Origin: Rhodocyclaceae bacterium
GTDB taxonomy: Bacteria; Pseudomonadota; Gammaproteobacteria; Burkholderiales; Rhodocyclaceae
Length of the DNA stretch: 64,000 nt
Reading direction: 5' to 3'
Assembly (NCBI GenBank): GCA_004379165.1
Contig: NKXK01000029.1
Coordinates: 62,001-126,000 of the forward strand
Numbering within the stretch: position 1 is the first letter of the stretch; each line of letters opens with the position of its first letter. Below, piece by piece: positions 47,183 to 55,592 of this stretch. Position numbers and translations under genes: made by a program. Under the pieces are notes generated by a model that saw only the letters and a list, made by a program, of their open reading frames with translations, did no database searches and was not told the DNA's origin.

Positions 47183-47737
47183 TCATTCCAGCCAGCGCAC
47201 CGGTGAGGCCAGTTCAGGGCGCTTGCCCGGGCGGTCGTGATAGTGGGCGGCGATGGCCTTGATGTCGGTGTCCGGATCGCCAGTCAGCGGCAGATAGGCG
47301 AGCACGCCGGCCTCGCGCCGCCGGTAGTCGATAAAGGCCAGCCCGACCGGGACCTGTGCGCCGAGCGCGATGCGATAAAAGCCGGTTTTCCAGCCGACGG
47401 TCAGGCTGCGCGTGCCTTCCGGTGCCATCACCAGCATGAAGTCCGGTCGGCGGGCGAACTCGGCGACCATCTGCTCGACAAAGCCGGTCCGCTGCCGGCG
47501 ATTCACCGGCACGCCGCCCAGCCAGCGCAGCAGGCCGCCGAAAGGTGGGCGAAACAGGGCGTCCTTGCCGACCCAGTGCGTGTCGAGGCGGAGCGCCCAT
47601 TTGATCAGCAGCGCGTAGATGCCATCCCAGTTCGAGGTGTGGGGGTAGGCGATCAGCACCGCCCGGGCCGGCCGGTCCGGTGCTTCGATCAGGGTCCAGC
47701 CGAGGAGTTTGAGCAGACTGCGGGCGAGGAATTGCAT
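47183..47737 (-). CDS. 1-acyl-sn-glycerol-3-phosphate acyltransferase family protein
   Basis: The PlsC-type acyltransferase has 184 residues. The HX4D catalytic motif is in AYPHTSNWDGIYALL (near 32-37), and the phosphate-binding block is MAPEGTRSL (near 108-114). It is short, without the extra membrane helices of full PlsC, as in the small family near pit genes. It lies eight bases after the DUF47 gene on the same strand, probably in one operon. The substrate is uncertain. Confidence 0.85.
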   Translation of the reverse strand: MQFLARSLLKLLGWTLIEAPDRPARAVLIAYPHTSNWDGIYALLIKWALRLDTHWVGKDALFRPPFGGLLRWLGGVPVNRRQRTGFVEQMVAEFARRPDFMLVMAPEGTRSLTVGWKTGFYRIALGAQVPVGLAFIDYRRREAGVLAYLPLTGDPDTDIKAIAAHYHDRPGKRPELASPVRWLE

Positions 47738-47745
47738 GGTCGGTC

Positions 47746-48393
47746 TCAGCTCATCTTGACGACGATGTCGTGAAGGGTATTGGCGCAGTTGGCCATGCGG
47801 TCGGCGGCATTCGAGAGGTGGCGGTAGATTTCGCGGCGCTTGAACATGTGGATGTAATCGTCGCCCTGGAACAACTCGGCGATGGCGCGGCGATAGGCCT
47901 TCTCCACCTTGCGCTCGGCCTTGCGGGCGGCGTCGGCATCGGCAGCAGCCTCGCGCGGCGTCTTGGCGAGCCGTGAGAAGCCCAGCGCCAGCGCGTCGCT
48001 GCCGAGCTTGATGTGCATCGCCATTTCCAGACAGTGCTTGTCCGGTGTCAGGGCCAGGACGTCCATTTCACTGACGGTGGTCTTACAGTAATTGACCACC
48101 TCGTCGAGGTCGATGATGGCGCGATACAGGTCTTCCCGGTCGATCGGCGTCGAGAAGGCCTCGTTCAGCGTGTGCAGGTTACGGACCTTGATCTTGTCGG
48201 CTTCGTGTTCGTCGCGGCGGATCATCTGGCCGGTGGCCGGGTCGCCGCTCTCCATGAACTCGACGAGCAGCCCGGCGGTGCGGGCGACCTGCTGGCACTG
48301 GTCGGTGAGCAGCGTGAAGAAATCCGGCATCTTCGGAAAGACACGGTCAAAGAGGCGGCGAAAGACCGACCGGGAGGGCGCATCGTCACTCAT
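47746..48393 (-). CDS. DUF47 / PhoU-like phosphate transport accessory protein
   Basis: The 215-residue helical protein of the DUF47 (Pit accessory, PhoU-like) family includes the conserved ESGDPATGQMIRRDEHEADKI near 50-70 and FSTPIDREDLYRAIIDLDEVV near 80-100. It is cytoplasmic and is thought to modulate the Pit transporter encoded immediately upstream; the reading frames overlap by four bases. Confidence 0.92.
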   Translation of the reverse strand: MSDDAPSRSVFRRLFDRVFPKMPDFFTLLTDQCQQVARTAGLLVEFMESGDPATGQMIRRDEHEADKIKVRNLHTLNEAFSTPIDREDLYRAIIDLDEVVNYCKTTVSEMDVLALTPDKHCLEMAMHIKLGSDALALGFSRLAKTPREAAADADAARKAERKVEKAYRRAIAELFQGDDYIHMFKRREIYRHLSNAADRMANCANTLHDIVVKMS

Positions 48394-49433
48394 GCTCGGG
48401 CTCCGATGAAAAGATTGACCAGCGCGTAGGCCTGAATGGCGACCAGCGCCGCGCCGGGGATGGTGATGATCCAGGTCGTCGCGATGTCCTTGGCCTTGGC
48501 CCAGCGAACGGCGCGGGGGCGTTCCGAGGCGCCGATGCCCATGATCGAGGTGGCGACGACGTGGGTGGTCGAGACCGGCGCGCCACCGATCGACGCGGCG
48601 AGGATGACGCCGGCCGAAGTGAGTTGCGAGCCGAGGGCATGGATGGGACGGACACGGTAGATGGCAAATCCCAGCGTGCGGACGATGCGCCAGCCGCCGG
48701 AGAGGATGCCAAGGGTGATCGCCGAGGCGCAGGCGAGCATGACCCAGAACGGCACTTCAAAACTGGGGATGAAACCGCCGAGCAGCAGCACTAGCGTCAG
48801 AATGCCCATGCTCTTTTGCGCGTCGTTGGCGCCGTGCGAAAAGGCGAGGCCGGCGGCGGTGATGAATTGGGCGCCACGCAACCGCGAATTGGCGGCCGGG
48901 CTGGCGGCGCGGAGCAGTGTGCTCATCAGCCGATGAATAATGAAACCGACCCAGAAGCCGATCAGCGGCGACAGCACCAGCGCGGCCAGCACCTTGGTGA
49001 TGCCGGTCAGCCGGCACTCGGCCAGTTCGGCAAAGCCCCAGGCGACGTGATCGGGGCCGACGGCCACGACTACCGCACCGATCAGCCCGCCGACCAGTGC
49101 GTGCGATGACGACGAGGGGATGCCGAAATACCAGGTCACCAGATTCCAGACGATGGCGCCGATCAGCCCGCAGAGCAGGATGGAGAGCGCCAGTACCGGC
49201 GCCACGCCGTCGAGGGTGATGAATTTGCCGATGGTGTTGGCGACGGCCGTGCCGCCGAGCAGTGGGCCGAGAAACTCGAAAACGCCGACGATGATCACCG
49301 CTTGCGCCGGCGTCATCGCGCGGGAGGCGATGACCGTGGCGACGATGTTGGCCGCGTCGTGAAAGCCGTTGGTGTAGTCGAAAACCAGCACGATGACGAC
49401 AGTGGCGACGGCTAGCAGGAAGAGTGTCTCCAT
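48390..49433 (-). CDS. pit: Inorganic phosphate transporter, PiT family
   Basis: This low-affinity phosphate (metal-phosphate):H+ symporter has 347 residues and about ten membrane helices. The duplicated PiT signature is present: DYTNGFHDAANIVATV near the N-terminus and FSHGANDAQKSMGIL in the second half. It heads an operon with DUF47 and an acyltransferase gene. ATG 49433 gives the family start METLFLL; longer in-frame starts add a charged leader and were rejected. Confidence 0.94.
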   Translation of the reverse strand: METLFLLAVATVVIVLVFDYTNGFHDAANIVATVIASRAMTPAQAVIIVGVFEFLGPLLGGTAVANTIGKFITLDGVAPVLALSILLCGLIGAIVWNLVTWYFGIPSSSSHALVGGLIGAVVVAVGPDHVAWGFAELAECRLTGITKVLAALVLSPLIGFWVGFIIHRLMSTLLRAASPAANSRLRGAQFITAAGLAFSHGANDAQKSMGILTLVLLLGGFIPSFEVPFWVMLACASAITLGILSGGWRIVRTLGFAIYRVRPIHALGSQLTSAGVILAASIGGAPVSTTHVVATSIMGIGASERPRAVRWAKAKDIATTWIITIPGAALVAIQAYALVNLFIGARA

Positions 49434-49550
49434 GCGGCGTACCGGGTCAGATGGGCGGATGCACGGGCGGACGGGCGTTACGCATCGGTTTTGTCCCCTT
49501 GTTTTTGTGGATCGAGTATAGCGCTGATGTCCCAACAGCCTCCGGGTCGG

Positions 49551-49576
49551 TTGCGGTGAACGCGTAAAATAAGCGG
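49551..49576 (+). repeat. Partial dispersed element in the pit-hydrolase gap
   Basis: TTGCGGTGAAC (one mismatch to the core) is followed by GCGTAAAATAAG. The second A-tract is missing. It lies in the 231-bp gap between pit and the divergent hydrolase gene, which otherwise shows no clear promoter. Confidence 0.4.
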
Positions 49577-49664
49577 ATTCTGATTATCCAGGTCTGGACA
49601 AACCGATGTTTCTGTTACCTCACGCACGTGCAGCAAACCGGGGTCTCGCCGCCGGAGCCGTCGG

Positions 49665-50549
49665 GTGCTGAGCGACAGCATGCAATGGGCGTTCGGGGCG
49701 CTGGCGCTGCTCGCACTGCTGCCATTGGGTCTGCATCGTGCCATTCGTCGCGGCCTCGCGGCACCGCGGGTGGTCAAGACGCAGGCGCCGTCGGATCTAC
49801 CCTGGCAGGCGGCAGTGATCCCGACGCGCAATGGCAAGCGTTTGCACGCGTGGTGGATCCCGACGGTGGCCGGGGCGCCGGCGCTGGTGGTGATGCACGG
49901 CTGGGGTGGCAATGCCGAAATGATGCTGCCACTGGCCGGGCCGCTGCATCGCGCCGGCTATGCGCTGTTGCTGGTCGATGCCCGTTGCCACGGGCGCAGC
50001 GATGACGACAGCTTTGCCTCGCTGCCACGTTTCGCCGAGGACATCGAGGCCGCGCTCGACTGGCTGGTGGAGCAACCCGACGTTGATCCGAACAGGCTGG
50101 GTGTCATCGGCCATTCGGTCGGTGCCGGCGCGGCCCTGCTGGCGGCCAGCCGCCGTCCGACGCTGCGGGCGGTCGTCAGCCTCGCCGCCTTTGCCCACCC
50201 GCAGGTAATGATGCGACGCTGGCTGGCGAGCAAGCGCATACCGTACTGGCCGCTGGGCGCCTACATCCTGGCCTACGTGCAACGGGTGATCGGCCATCGT
50301 TTCGACGCCATCGCGCCGGTCAATACCATTGCCCGGGTGGCGTGCCCGGTGCTGCTGGTGCATGGGCTGGAAGACGATACCGTGCCTTTGTCCGATGCCG
50401 AGGCGATCCTTGCTGCCGCTGCGCCGGGCCGGGTGCAACTGCTGCGCGTACCCGGCAGCCACGACGATTACGGTGACATCGACCGCAACCTGCCGGCGCT
50501 GACGACGTTTCTTGCAGCCGCCTTCAGCGATCCGCCGGCAGCCACCTGA
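49665..50549 (+). CDS. Alpha/beta hydrolase, membrane-anchored
   Basis: The 294-residue protein has an N-terminal hydrophobic helix ([18 protein letters not shown]) and an alpha/beta hydrolase domain. [16 protein letters not shown] is the oxyanion loop, [13 protein letters not shown] the nucleophile elbow, and [15 protein letters not shown] and GSHDDYG hold the Asp and His. It starts at GTG 49665, or ATG 49680. The substrate is unknown. Its 3' end overlaps the end of the convergent kinase pseudogene by 26 bp. Confidence 0.85.
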   Translation: MLSDSMQWAFGALALLALLPLGLHRAIRRGLAAPRVVKTQAPSDLPWQAAVIPTRNGKRLHAWWIPTVAGAPALVVMHGWGGNAEMMLPLAGPLHRAGYALLLVDARCHGRSDDDSFASLPRFAEDIEAALDWLVEQPDVDPNRLGVIGHSVGAGAALLAASRRPTLRAVVSLAAFAHPQVMMRRWLASKRIPYWPLGAYILAYVQRVIGHRFDAIAPVNTIARVACPVLLVHGLEDDTVPLSDAEAILAAAAPGRVQLLRVPGSHDDYGDIDRNLPALTTFLAAAFSDPPAAT

Positions 50550-52222
50550 GCAGCGTGGCGTACAGCAGCGGCGGCTCGACCGGCTTGCCGAGAGAGTCGT
50601 TCATCCCGGCGGCGAGGCAGCGCTGGCGGTCCTCGGCGAAGGTGTTTGCGGTCATGGCGATAATTGGCATCTGTTGTCGTTCCGGCAATTCGCGGATGCG
50701 CTGGGTGGCAGTGATCCCGTCCATCACCGGCATCTGCATGTCCATCAGGATCAGGGGCGTAGTCGTTCGCCTGGCTGCGGTCGACGGCGATTTTGCATTT
50801 TTCCGCGGTGTCGACCACCAAGCCCGCGTCGTGCAGCAACTCCAGGCCGATTTCACGATTGATCGGCTCATCCTCGACGAGAAGGATGCGCCGCCCGAGG
50901 TGGCGGGCGATCAGGGTGGTCAAGCCGTGGTTGCCGGCCAGTGCGGCAGCGTGGTGGCCGTCGGCGCCGGGTGTGCCTCCCATCAGCTCGTCCAGTTTGC
51001 GGGTGATCGCCAGCCCGAGGCCGGTGCCGCCGTATTTGCGCGTGGTCGAGATGTCGGCCTGCTCGAAGGTGCTGAACAGCCGCTCGACCTGCGCCGGATC
51101 GATGCCGATGCCGGTGTCGCGAACCTCGAAACGCATCAGCAGCGACGGTCCATCCTCCTCGACGACGCTGCAGCCCAGTGTGACCTCGACAGCCTCGGTG
51201 AATTTGATGGCATTGGCGGTGTAGTTGAGCAGGCCTTGCTGCAGGCGGGTCAGGTCGCCGCTGATACGCAGCGCCGGCAGGTCACCGGCAATGCGCAGGT
51301 TCAGGCCTTTGGCTGCAGCGCGGTCGCTGAGCATCGAGCTGATGTTTGCGAACAGGCTGGCCAGCGGGAATTCGATTTTATCCAATGCCAGCTTGTCGGC
51401 TTCGATTTTCGATAGGTCGAGGACATTCTTGATGACGCCGAGCGGATGCTGACTGGCGCGGTCGATCTTGTCCAGACGCTCCATCTGGGCGCTGGGCAGG
51501 CTGCAGGGCGGCAAGGGCCAGTGTGAGCAGGCCGCGACGCTGCTGCGCACGGCCAGTGCATCAAAAAAAGTCTCCGGCAGTTGCCGGCTGTCGTGCAGAC
51601 GATGGGCGCCAAGCTGCAGCAGGTGGCTGACCTGCGGCTCGTTGGTAACGACGGCATCGAGCGTGTCAGTGCGCCAGATGGTCAGATGGGCGTCCGGTGT
51701 CAGGCTCTCGACGATGACATCCTGCCGGGTCAGCCCGCCACGGGCGAGCAGCCAGTCGAGCATCAGGGCACCGAGTGTCGTTGTTTCGGCGCCGATGCGT
51801 TTGCCGCGCAACTGCGCCGGGTCGCGGATTTCCGGACGGCTGATGACCGCGTCCGCGCCGGCCGAAGTGTTGAAGACCAGCACTGCCTCAAGCGCGATCC
51901 CCTGGCTGCGGACGAGCCGCATTTCATCCAGCGTCAGCGCCGCGTCATCGACGCGACCGTCGGCAAGCGCGGCCATCGAACGTGTTGCCGACGTGGTTTC
52001 GATCAGGCGGACGGTATCGGAGGCGATCCAGCCCAGGCTGCGCGCCAGGAACATCAGCTCATAGCCGGGCCAGACGTGACAGGCGACATTGAGTGGTTCA
52101 GCCTGCGCGCAGCCCGGCAAGGCTGCAGCCAGCGGCGCGGCAGCACAGGCGAGCAGCCAGCGGCGTCGGCTGGCGCAAAGGGCTGGAGGCAAGGCATATT
52201 CCGGGCGTGGAGGAAATGACAT
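50524..52222 (-). pseudogene. Hybrid histidine kinase with NMT1/THI5-like sensor, deleted and frameshifted
   Basis: From ATG 52222 the frame gives a signal or anchor region and an NMT1/THI5-like periplasmic ligand-binding domain (LNVACHVWPGYELMFLARSLGW; GKRIGAETTTLGALMLDWLL). After LAVRSSVAACSHW it jumps into the end of a kinase DHp domain (ERLDKIDRASQHPLGVIKNVLDLSKIEADKL), so the sensor end, membrane helix and H-box are deleted. The ATP-binding boxes DTGIGI and GGTGLGLAI survive. The receiver ([17 protein letters not shown]) is broken by an extra base in the run at 50754-50757; the other frame continues [12 protein letters not shown] to 50524. It cannot phosphorylate. The kinase at 55593 is an intact relative. 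Confidence 0.85.
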
Positions 52223-52272
52223 GTCTAAACAAAGTCGCTCGCGGAATGTTTATGTCATACACCATGCGGCTG

Positions 52273-52308
52273 CTGCGGTGAACAAAAAAAGGGCGGAGAA
52301 TCCCGCCC
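52273..52308 (+). repeat. Dispersed CTGCGGTSAAC core fused to the ccoG terminator
   Basis: The core CTGCGGTGAAC (52273-52283) runs directly into AAAAAAA and the hairpin of the ccoG terminator. The first A-tract of the element is thus the terminator U-tract on the other strand. The usual second block is replaced by the hairpin. Confidence 0.5.
52284..52308 (-). terminator. Intrinsic terminator after ccoG
   Basis: On the minus strand GGGCGGGA pairs with TCTCCGCCC around a short loop (52308-52291), followed by seven T. It lies 24 bp after the ccoG stop. Confidence 0.88.
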
Positions 52309-52331
52309 CAAGGGAGTCTGCCTGATTGGCG

Positions 52332-53744
52332 TCAGGGCAGAAGGAAAGACGCTTTCTCGCGGACCTTGATGTCCGGGTTTTCGACGGCGACGATGTCGAA
52401 ATGAATGGTGTTGGAGCCGCTCTTGCCGGCTTCCGGCGGCACGCGAACGACAGTGTTGAACGACGTCAGGCCGGCGGCCGAGGCATCGACTTCCGCTTCA
52501 CCGGCGATTTCGGCGCCGGGCAGGCCATCGACGCTGATCCGGTAGCGGTGATCGCGCTCCTCGGTGTTCATGATCTGCAGCATGTAGACGTTCTCGATCC
52601 GGCCGTCGTCGGCTTCCCGCGCCAGAACCGAGCGGTCGCGAATGATGTCGACCTTGAGCGGGATGCGGTGGGCGAGGAACCAGGCTGCCATGCCGCAGAT
52701 GAGGACAAGAATGGCGGTATAGAGCAGGATGCGCGGGCGGACGATGTGGCCAAGGATTTCCTTCTTGCCCAGATGCTGCGCCATCGCGTTTTCGGTCGAG
52801 TAGCGGATCAGGCCGCGCGGCAGGCCGACCTTGTCCATCACCTGATCGCAGACGTCGATGCAGGCGGCACAGCCGATGCACTCGTATTGCAGGCCATTGC
52901 GGATGTCGATGCCGGTCGGGCAGACGGTGACGCACTGGCCGCAGTCGACACAATCGCCGAGCCCGGCCGCTTTCGGGTCTACGCCCTTCTTGCGCACACC
53001 ACGGGTTTCGCCGCGCTCCGGGTCGTAGGTGATGATCAGTGTGTCCGGATCGAACATCACGCTCTGGAAGCGGGCGTACGGGCACATGTACTTGCAGACC
53101 TGCTCGCGCATGAAACCGGCGAACAGGAAGGTGAAACCGCCGTAGAAGAAAATCCAGAAGATTTCCCATGAGCCGAGATTGTTGGTCAGCACATTGTTGA
53201 TCAGTTCGTCGACCGGTGTGAAATAGCCCACCAGCGTGAAGCCGGTCCATAGCGAGAACAGGCCCCAGAGCAGAAATTTGGTGCCCTTGACGCGCAGCTT
53301 GCGGGCGTCGAGCGGCGCCTTGTCGAGCTTCATCCGGGCGTTGCGGTCGCCTTCGACCCAGTTCTCGATCCACATGAAGACTTGCGTGTAGACCGTTTGC
53401 GGGCAGGCGTAGCCGCAGAATAGCCGGCCGGCGACGGCGGTGACGAGAAAGAGCGCGTAGGCCGAGATGATCAGCAGCGCGGCCAGGTAGATGACATCCT
53501 GCGGCCAGAACACCATCCCGAAAATGTAGAACTTGCGTTCAACAAGGTGTAGCAGCAGCGCCTGACGGCCGTTCCACTCCAGCCACAGGCCGCCGTAGAA
53601 CAGCACCTGGGTGAACAACACCAGCGCGATGCGCCAGTTGTCGAAATAGCCGCGGATACCCTTGGCGTAGATTTTCTTCCTCTTTTCGTAGAAGGAAACG
53701 GGGGCTGGGGCATTGCTGCCGGGAACTGGATTGGGCTGGCTCAT
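52332..53744 (-). CDS. ccoG: Cytochrome c oxidase accessory protein CcoG (RdxA/FixG)
   Basis: This is a membrane polyferredoxin needed for cbb3-type oxidase assembly, acting in copper reduction. The 470 residues include several membrane helices, the NapH-like motif CGYACPQTVYTQVFMWIE (near 128-145), CPYARFQSVMFD, two 4Fe-4S motifs in CVDCGQCVTVCPTGID and CIGCAACIDVCDQVM (near 265-310), and a C-terminal Ig-like periplasmic domain. It usually follows ccoNOQP; here it stands alone, with no ccoNOP or ccoHIS in the window. Confidence 0.94.
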   Translation of the reverse strand: MSQPNPVPGSNAPAPVSFYEKRKKIYAKGIRGYFDNWRIALVLFTQVLFYGGLWLEWNGRQALLLHLVERKFYIFGMVFWPQDVIYLAALLIISAYALFLVTAVAGRLFCGYACPQTVYTQVFMWIENWVEGDRNARMKLDKAPLDARKLRVKGTKFLLWGLFSLWTGFTLVGYFTPVDELINNVLTNNLGSWEIFWIFFYGGFTFLFAGFMREQVCKYMCPYARFQSVMFDPDTLIITYDPERGETRGVRKKGVDPKAAGLGDCVDCGQCVTVCPTGIDIRNGLQYECIGCAACIDVCDQVMDKVGLPRGLIRYSTENAMAQHLGKKEILGHIVRPRILLYTAILVLICGMAAWFLAHRIPLKVDIIRDRSVLAREADDGRIENVYMLQIMNTEERDHRYRISVDGLPGAEIAGEAEVDASAAGLTSFNTVVRVPPEAGKSGSNTIHFDIVAVENPDIKVREKASFLLP

Positions 53745-53970
53745 TGAATCCCTTGATCGACATCGAGAAAGCGGAAACCGGCGACGGCCGTCGGTGCGGG
53801 CTGACAGGCATCAAGCAAGCCTGCGGGGCGAACTAAAGGGGGTATGCCCGTCATCCCGGAAGCGCGACCGGCACCTGCCCCGAATCGGGGGGAGGAAAGC
53901 ACGCGGAGCAGGCGGTCGCCGGTTTCCAGGATGCTTATATCAAGATGCGTGCCTGCACTGGTTGTTTTGA

Positions 53971-53989
53971 TAAATCATCGTTAAATCAT
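53971..53989. promoter_or_regulatory. Direct repeat in the ccoG-activator divergent region
   Basis: TAAATCAT occurs twice (53971-53978 and 53982-53989), 11 bp apart, the spacing typical of sites for tandem-binding OmpR-type regulators. It is 93 bp before the activator start. The whole 337-bp region 53745-54081 has no gene; I see no clear sigma-70, sigma-54 or FNR site in it. Confidence 0.3.
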
Positions 53990-54081
53990 GTGGATGTGCG
54001 CAAATTCATGGCCGTGGCTGGCGATATGTTTTTTCTGTTGTGCCATAATTGACTCATCAAACTGCCATAGGTGACACAACG

Positions 54082-55404
54082 ATGACGTCGCACTTCCTCA
54101 GTGAACTGCTTTCGTTTCTCGATGGACTGCCCGAGCCGCGCATCGTCATGAATGCCGACTATCGCATCGTCGCCGCCAACGCTGCCTATCTGCGCGAGTT
54201 TTCCGGCGGGAAAAACGTGACCGGGCGCTTCTGCTACGAGGTGTCGCATCACTTCGATGTGCCCTGCGATCAGGCGGGTGAGTCCTGCCCGCTAAGACTC
54301 AGTCTCGATGCCGGTACCCAGCAGCGCGTGCTGCACCTGCACCACACGCCGCGCGGCGAGGAGCATGTCGATGTGGAGACGACGCCGATCCGTGACGATC
54401 AGGGACAGATTGCCTACTTTGTCGAAACCATGCGGGTGGTTCGCCAGGCCAGCAGCCGGCCGGCAGCGCAGGGGCTGGTTGGCCGCTCGCCGGCATTTAT
54501 CAACATGCTGGAGAAGATCCTGCGTGTTGCCAATTCCGATGCCGCAGTGGTGTTGCTTGGCGAAACCGGCACCGGCAAGGAGCTGGTTGCCCACGCCATC
54601 CATGAGGCCAGTGCGCGCGAAGAGGGGCCCTTCGTCGCCGTCGATTGCGCCGGCATGACCGAAACGCTGTTCGAGAGCGAACTCTTCGGCTACGAAAAAG
54701 GAGCATTTACCGGCGCCACGCACCGCAAGCTGGGTTTGGTCGAAGCCGCGAGCGGCGGCACACTTTTTCTCGACGAAATTGGCGAGCTGCCGCTATCGCT
54801 ACAGGTCAAACTGCTGCGCCTGCTCGAAACCGGCACCTACCGCCGCGTCGGTGGCCTCGACTGGCTGCCCGCCGATTTCCGGCTGATTACCGCCACCCAC
54901 CGCGATCTGCCGGCGATGGTGCAGGCCGAGACCTTCCGTCGCGACCTCTATTTCCGCATCAATACCTTCCCCATCCGGACGCCGGCGCTGCACGAACGCG
55001 CCAGCGACATACCCCTGCTCGCCGAATCGCTGCTAGGCCGCGTCGACCGCAAGAACAGCCGCCGGCTTTCACCCGAGGCCCAGCAGTGGCTGAGCCGCCA
55101 GCGTTTCTCAGGCAATATCCGCGAACTGCGCAACCTGATCGAGCGCGCCACGCTGCTCGCCGATGGCGAAGTCATCGAGCGCGAGCACCTGACGGAAATG
55201 GCCGACGACCTTCTGGTGGCCGCGCCCGCCGCCAGCGGTGACGCTTTCCGTGTCGAGCAGCCGGTGCCGATGGAAGACCTCCAAGAACGCTACCTGAACT
55301 GGGCGCTCAGCCGTTGCGACGGCAACGTCCCGCGACTCGCCCGGCAACTCGGCATGAGCACCCGGACGCTTTACCGCCGTTTGCAGGGCGGGCGTGCCGC
55401 TTGA
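54082..55404 (+). CDS. PAS-domain sigma-54-dependent activator
   Basis: The 440-residue activator has an N-terminal PAS-like sensor domain (about 10-125; [24 protein letters not shown] with three Cys/His-rich positions), an AAA+ domain (about 140-365; Walker [43 protein letters not shown]) and a Fis HTH ([28 protein letters not shown]). There is no receiver domain, so it senses directly; the CPCDxxxxxCPL-type Cys cluster could bind metal, haem or Fe-S. ATG 54082 has AGGTG upstream; TTG 54049 is an alternative. The target is unknown. Confidence 0.88.
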   Translation: MTSHFLSELLSFLDGLPEPRIVMNADYRIVAANAAYLREFSGGKNVTGRFCYEVSHHFDVPCDQAGESCPLRLSLDAGTQQRVLHLHHTPRGEEHVDVETTPIRDDQGQIAYFVETMRVVRQASSRPAAQGLVGRSPAFINMLEKILRVANSDAAVVLLGETGTGKELVAHAIHEASAREEGPFVAVDCAGMTETLFESELFGYEKGAFTGATHRKLGLVEAASGGTLFLDEIGELPLSLQVKLLRLLETGTYRRVGGLDWLPADFRLITATHRDLPAMVQAETFRRDLYFRINTFPIRTPALHERASDIPLLAESLLGRVDRKNSRRLSPEAQQWLSRQRFSGNIRELRNLIERATLLADGEVIEREHLTEMADDLLVAAPAASGDAFRVEQPVPMEDLQERYLNWALSRCDGNVPRLARQLGMSTRTLYRRLQGGRAA

Positions 55405-55422
55405 ACGATGGAAGGCAATCAT

Positions 55423-55457
55423 CTGCGGTGAACTTAAAAATGATGAGAAAACCGGGG
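55423..55457 (+). repeat. Dispersed CTGCGGTSAAC element upstream of the hybrid kinase
   Basis: The core CTGCGGTGAAC (55423-55433) is followed by AAAAA and then AAAACCGGGG at the family spacing. It lies 19 bp after the sigma-54 activator stop. Confidence 0.65.
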
Positions 55458-55538
55458 GCGGGAATCGGCCAAATGCGGAAATTCAGACTTCCGCATCAGC
55501 GGCGCTCCGGATGTCGGGTTATTCAGCCCAACCCCCCC

Positions 55539-55552
55539 TTGAGATAGATCAA
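55539..55552. promoter_or_regulatory. FNR/ANR-type box upstream of the hybrid kinase
   Basis: TTGAGATAGATCAA matches the FNR consensus TTGAT-N4-ATCAA at nine of ten positions. If centred at -41.5, transcription would start near 55587, and TACCTT lies at the matching -10 position (55575-55580). That would suit a start at ATG 55605 or 55614 and imply induction under low oxygen. Confidence 0.55.
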
Positions 55553-55592
55553 CCGCCGATGGCTGATACTCTGCTACCTTGATCCTATTCCG

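Noticed and set aside
53930..53985. FNR boxes upstream of ccoG (TTGATATAAGCATC on minus, TTGATAAATCATCG on plus)
   Set aside because: Only the left half-site matches in each case; the right half does not fit ATCAA at the required spacing.
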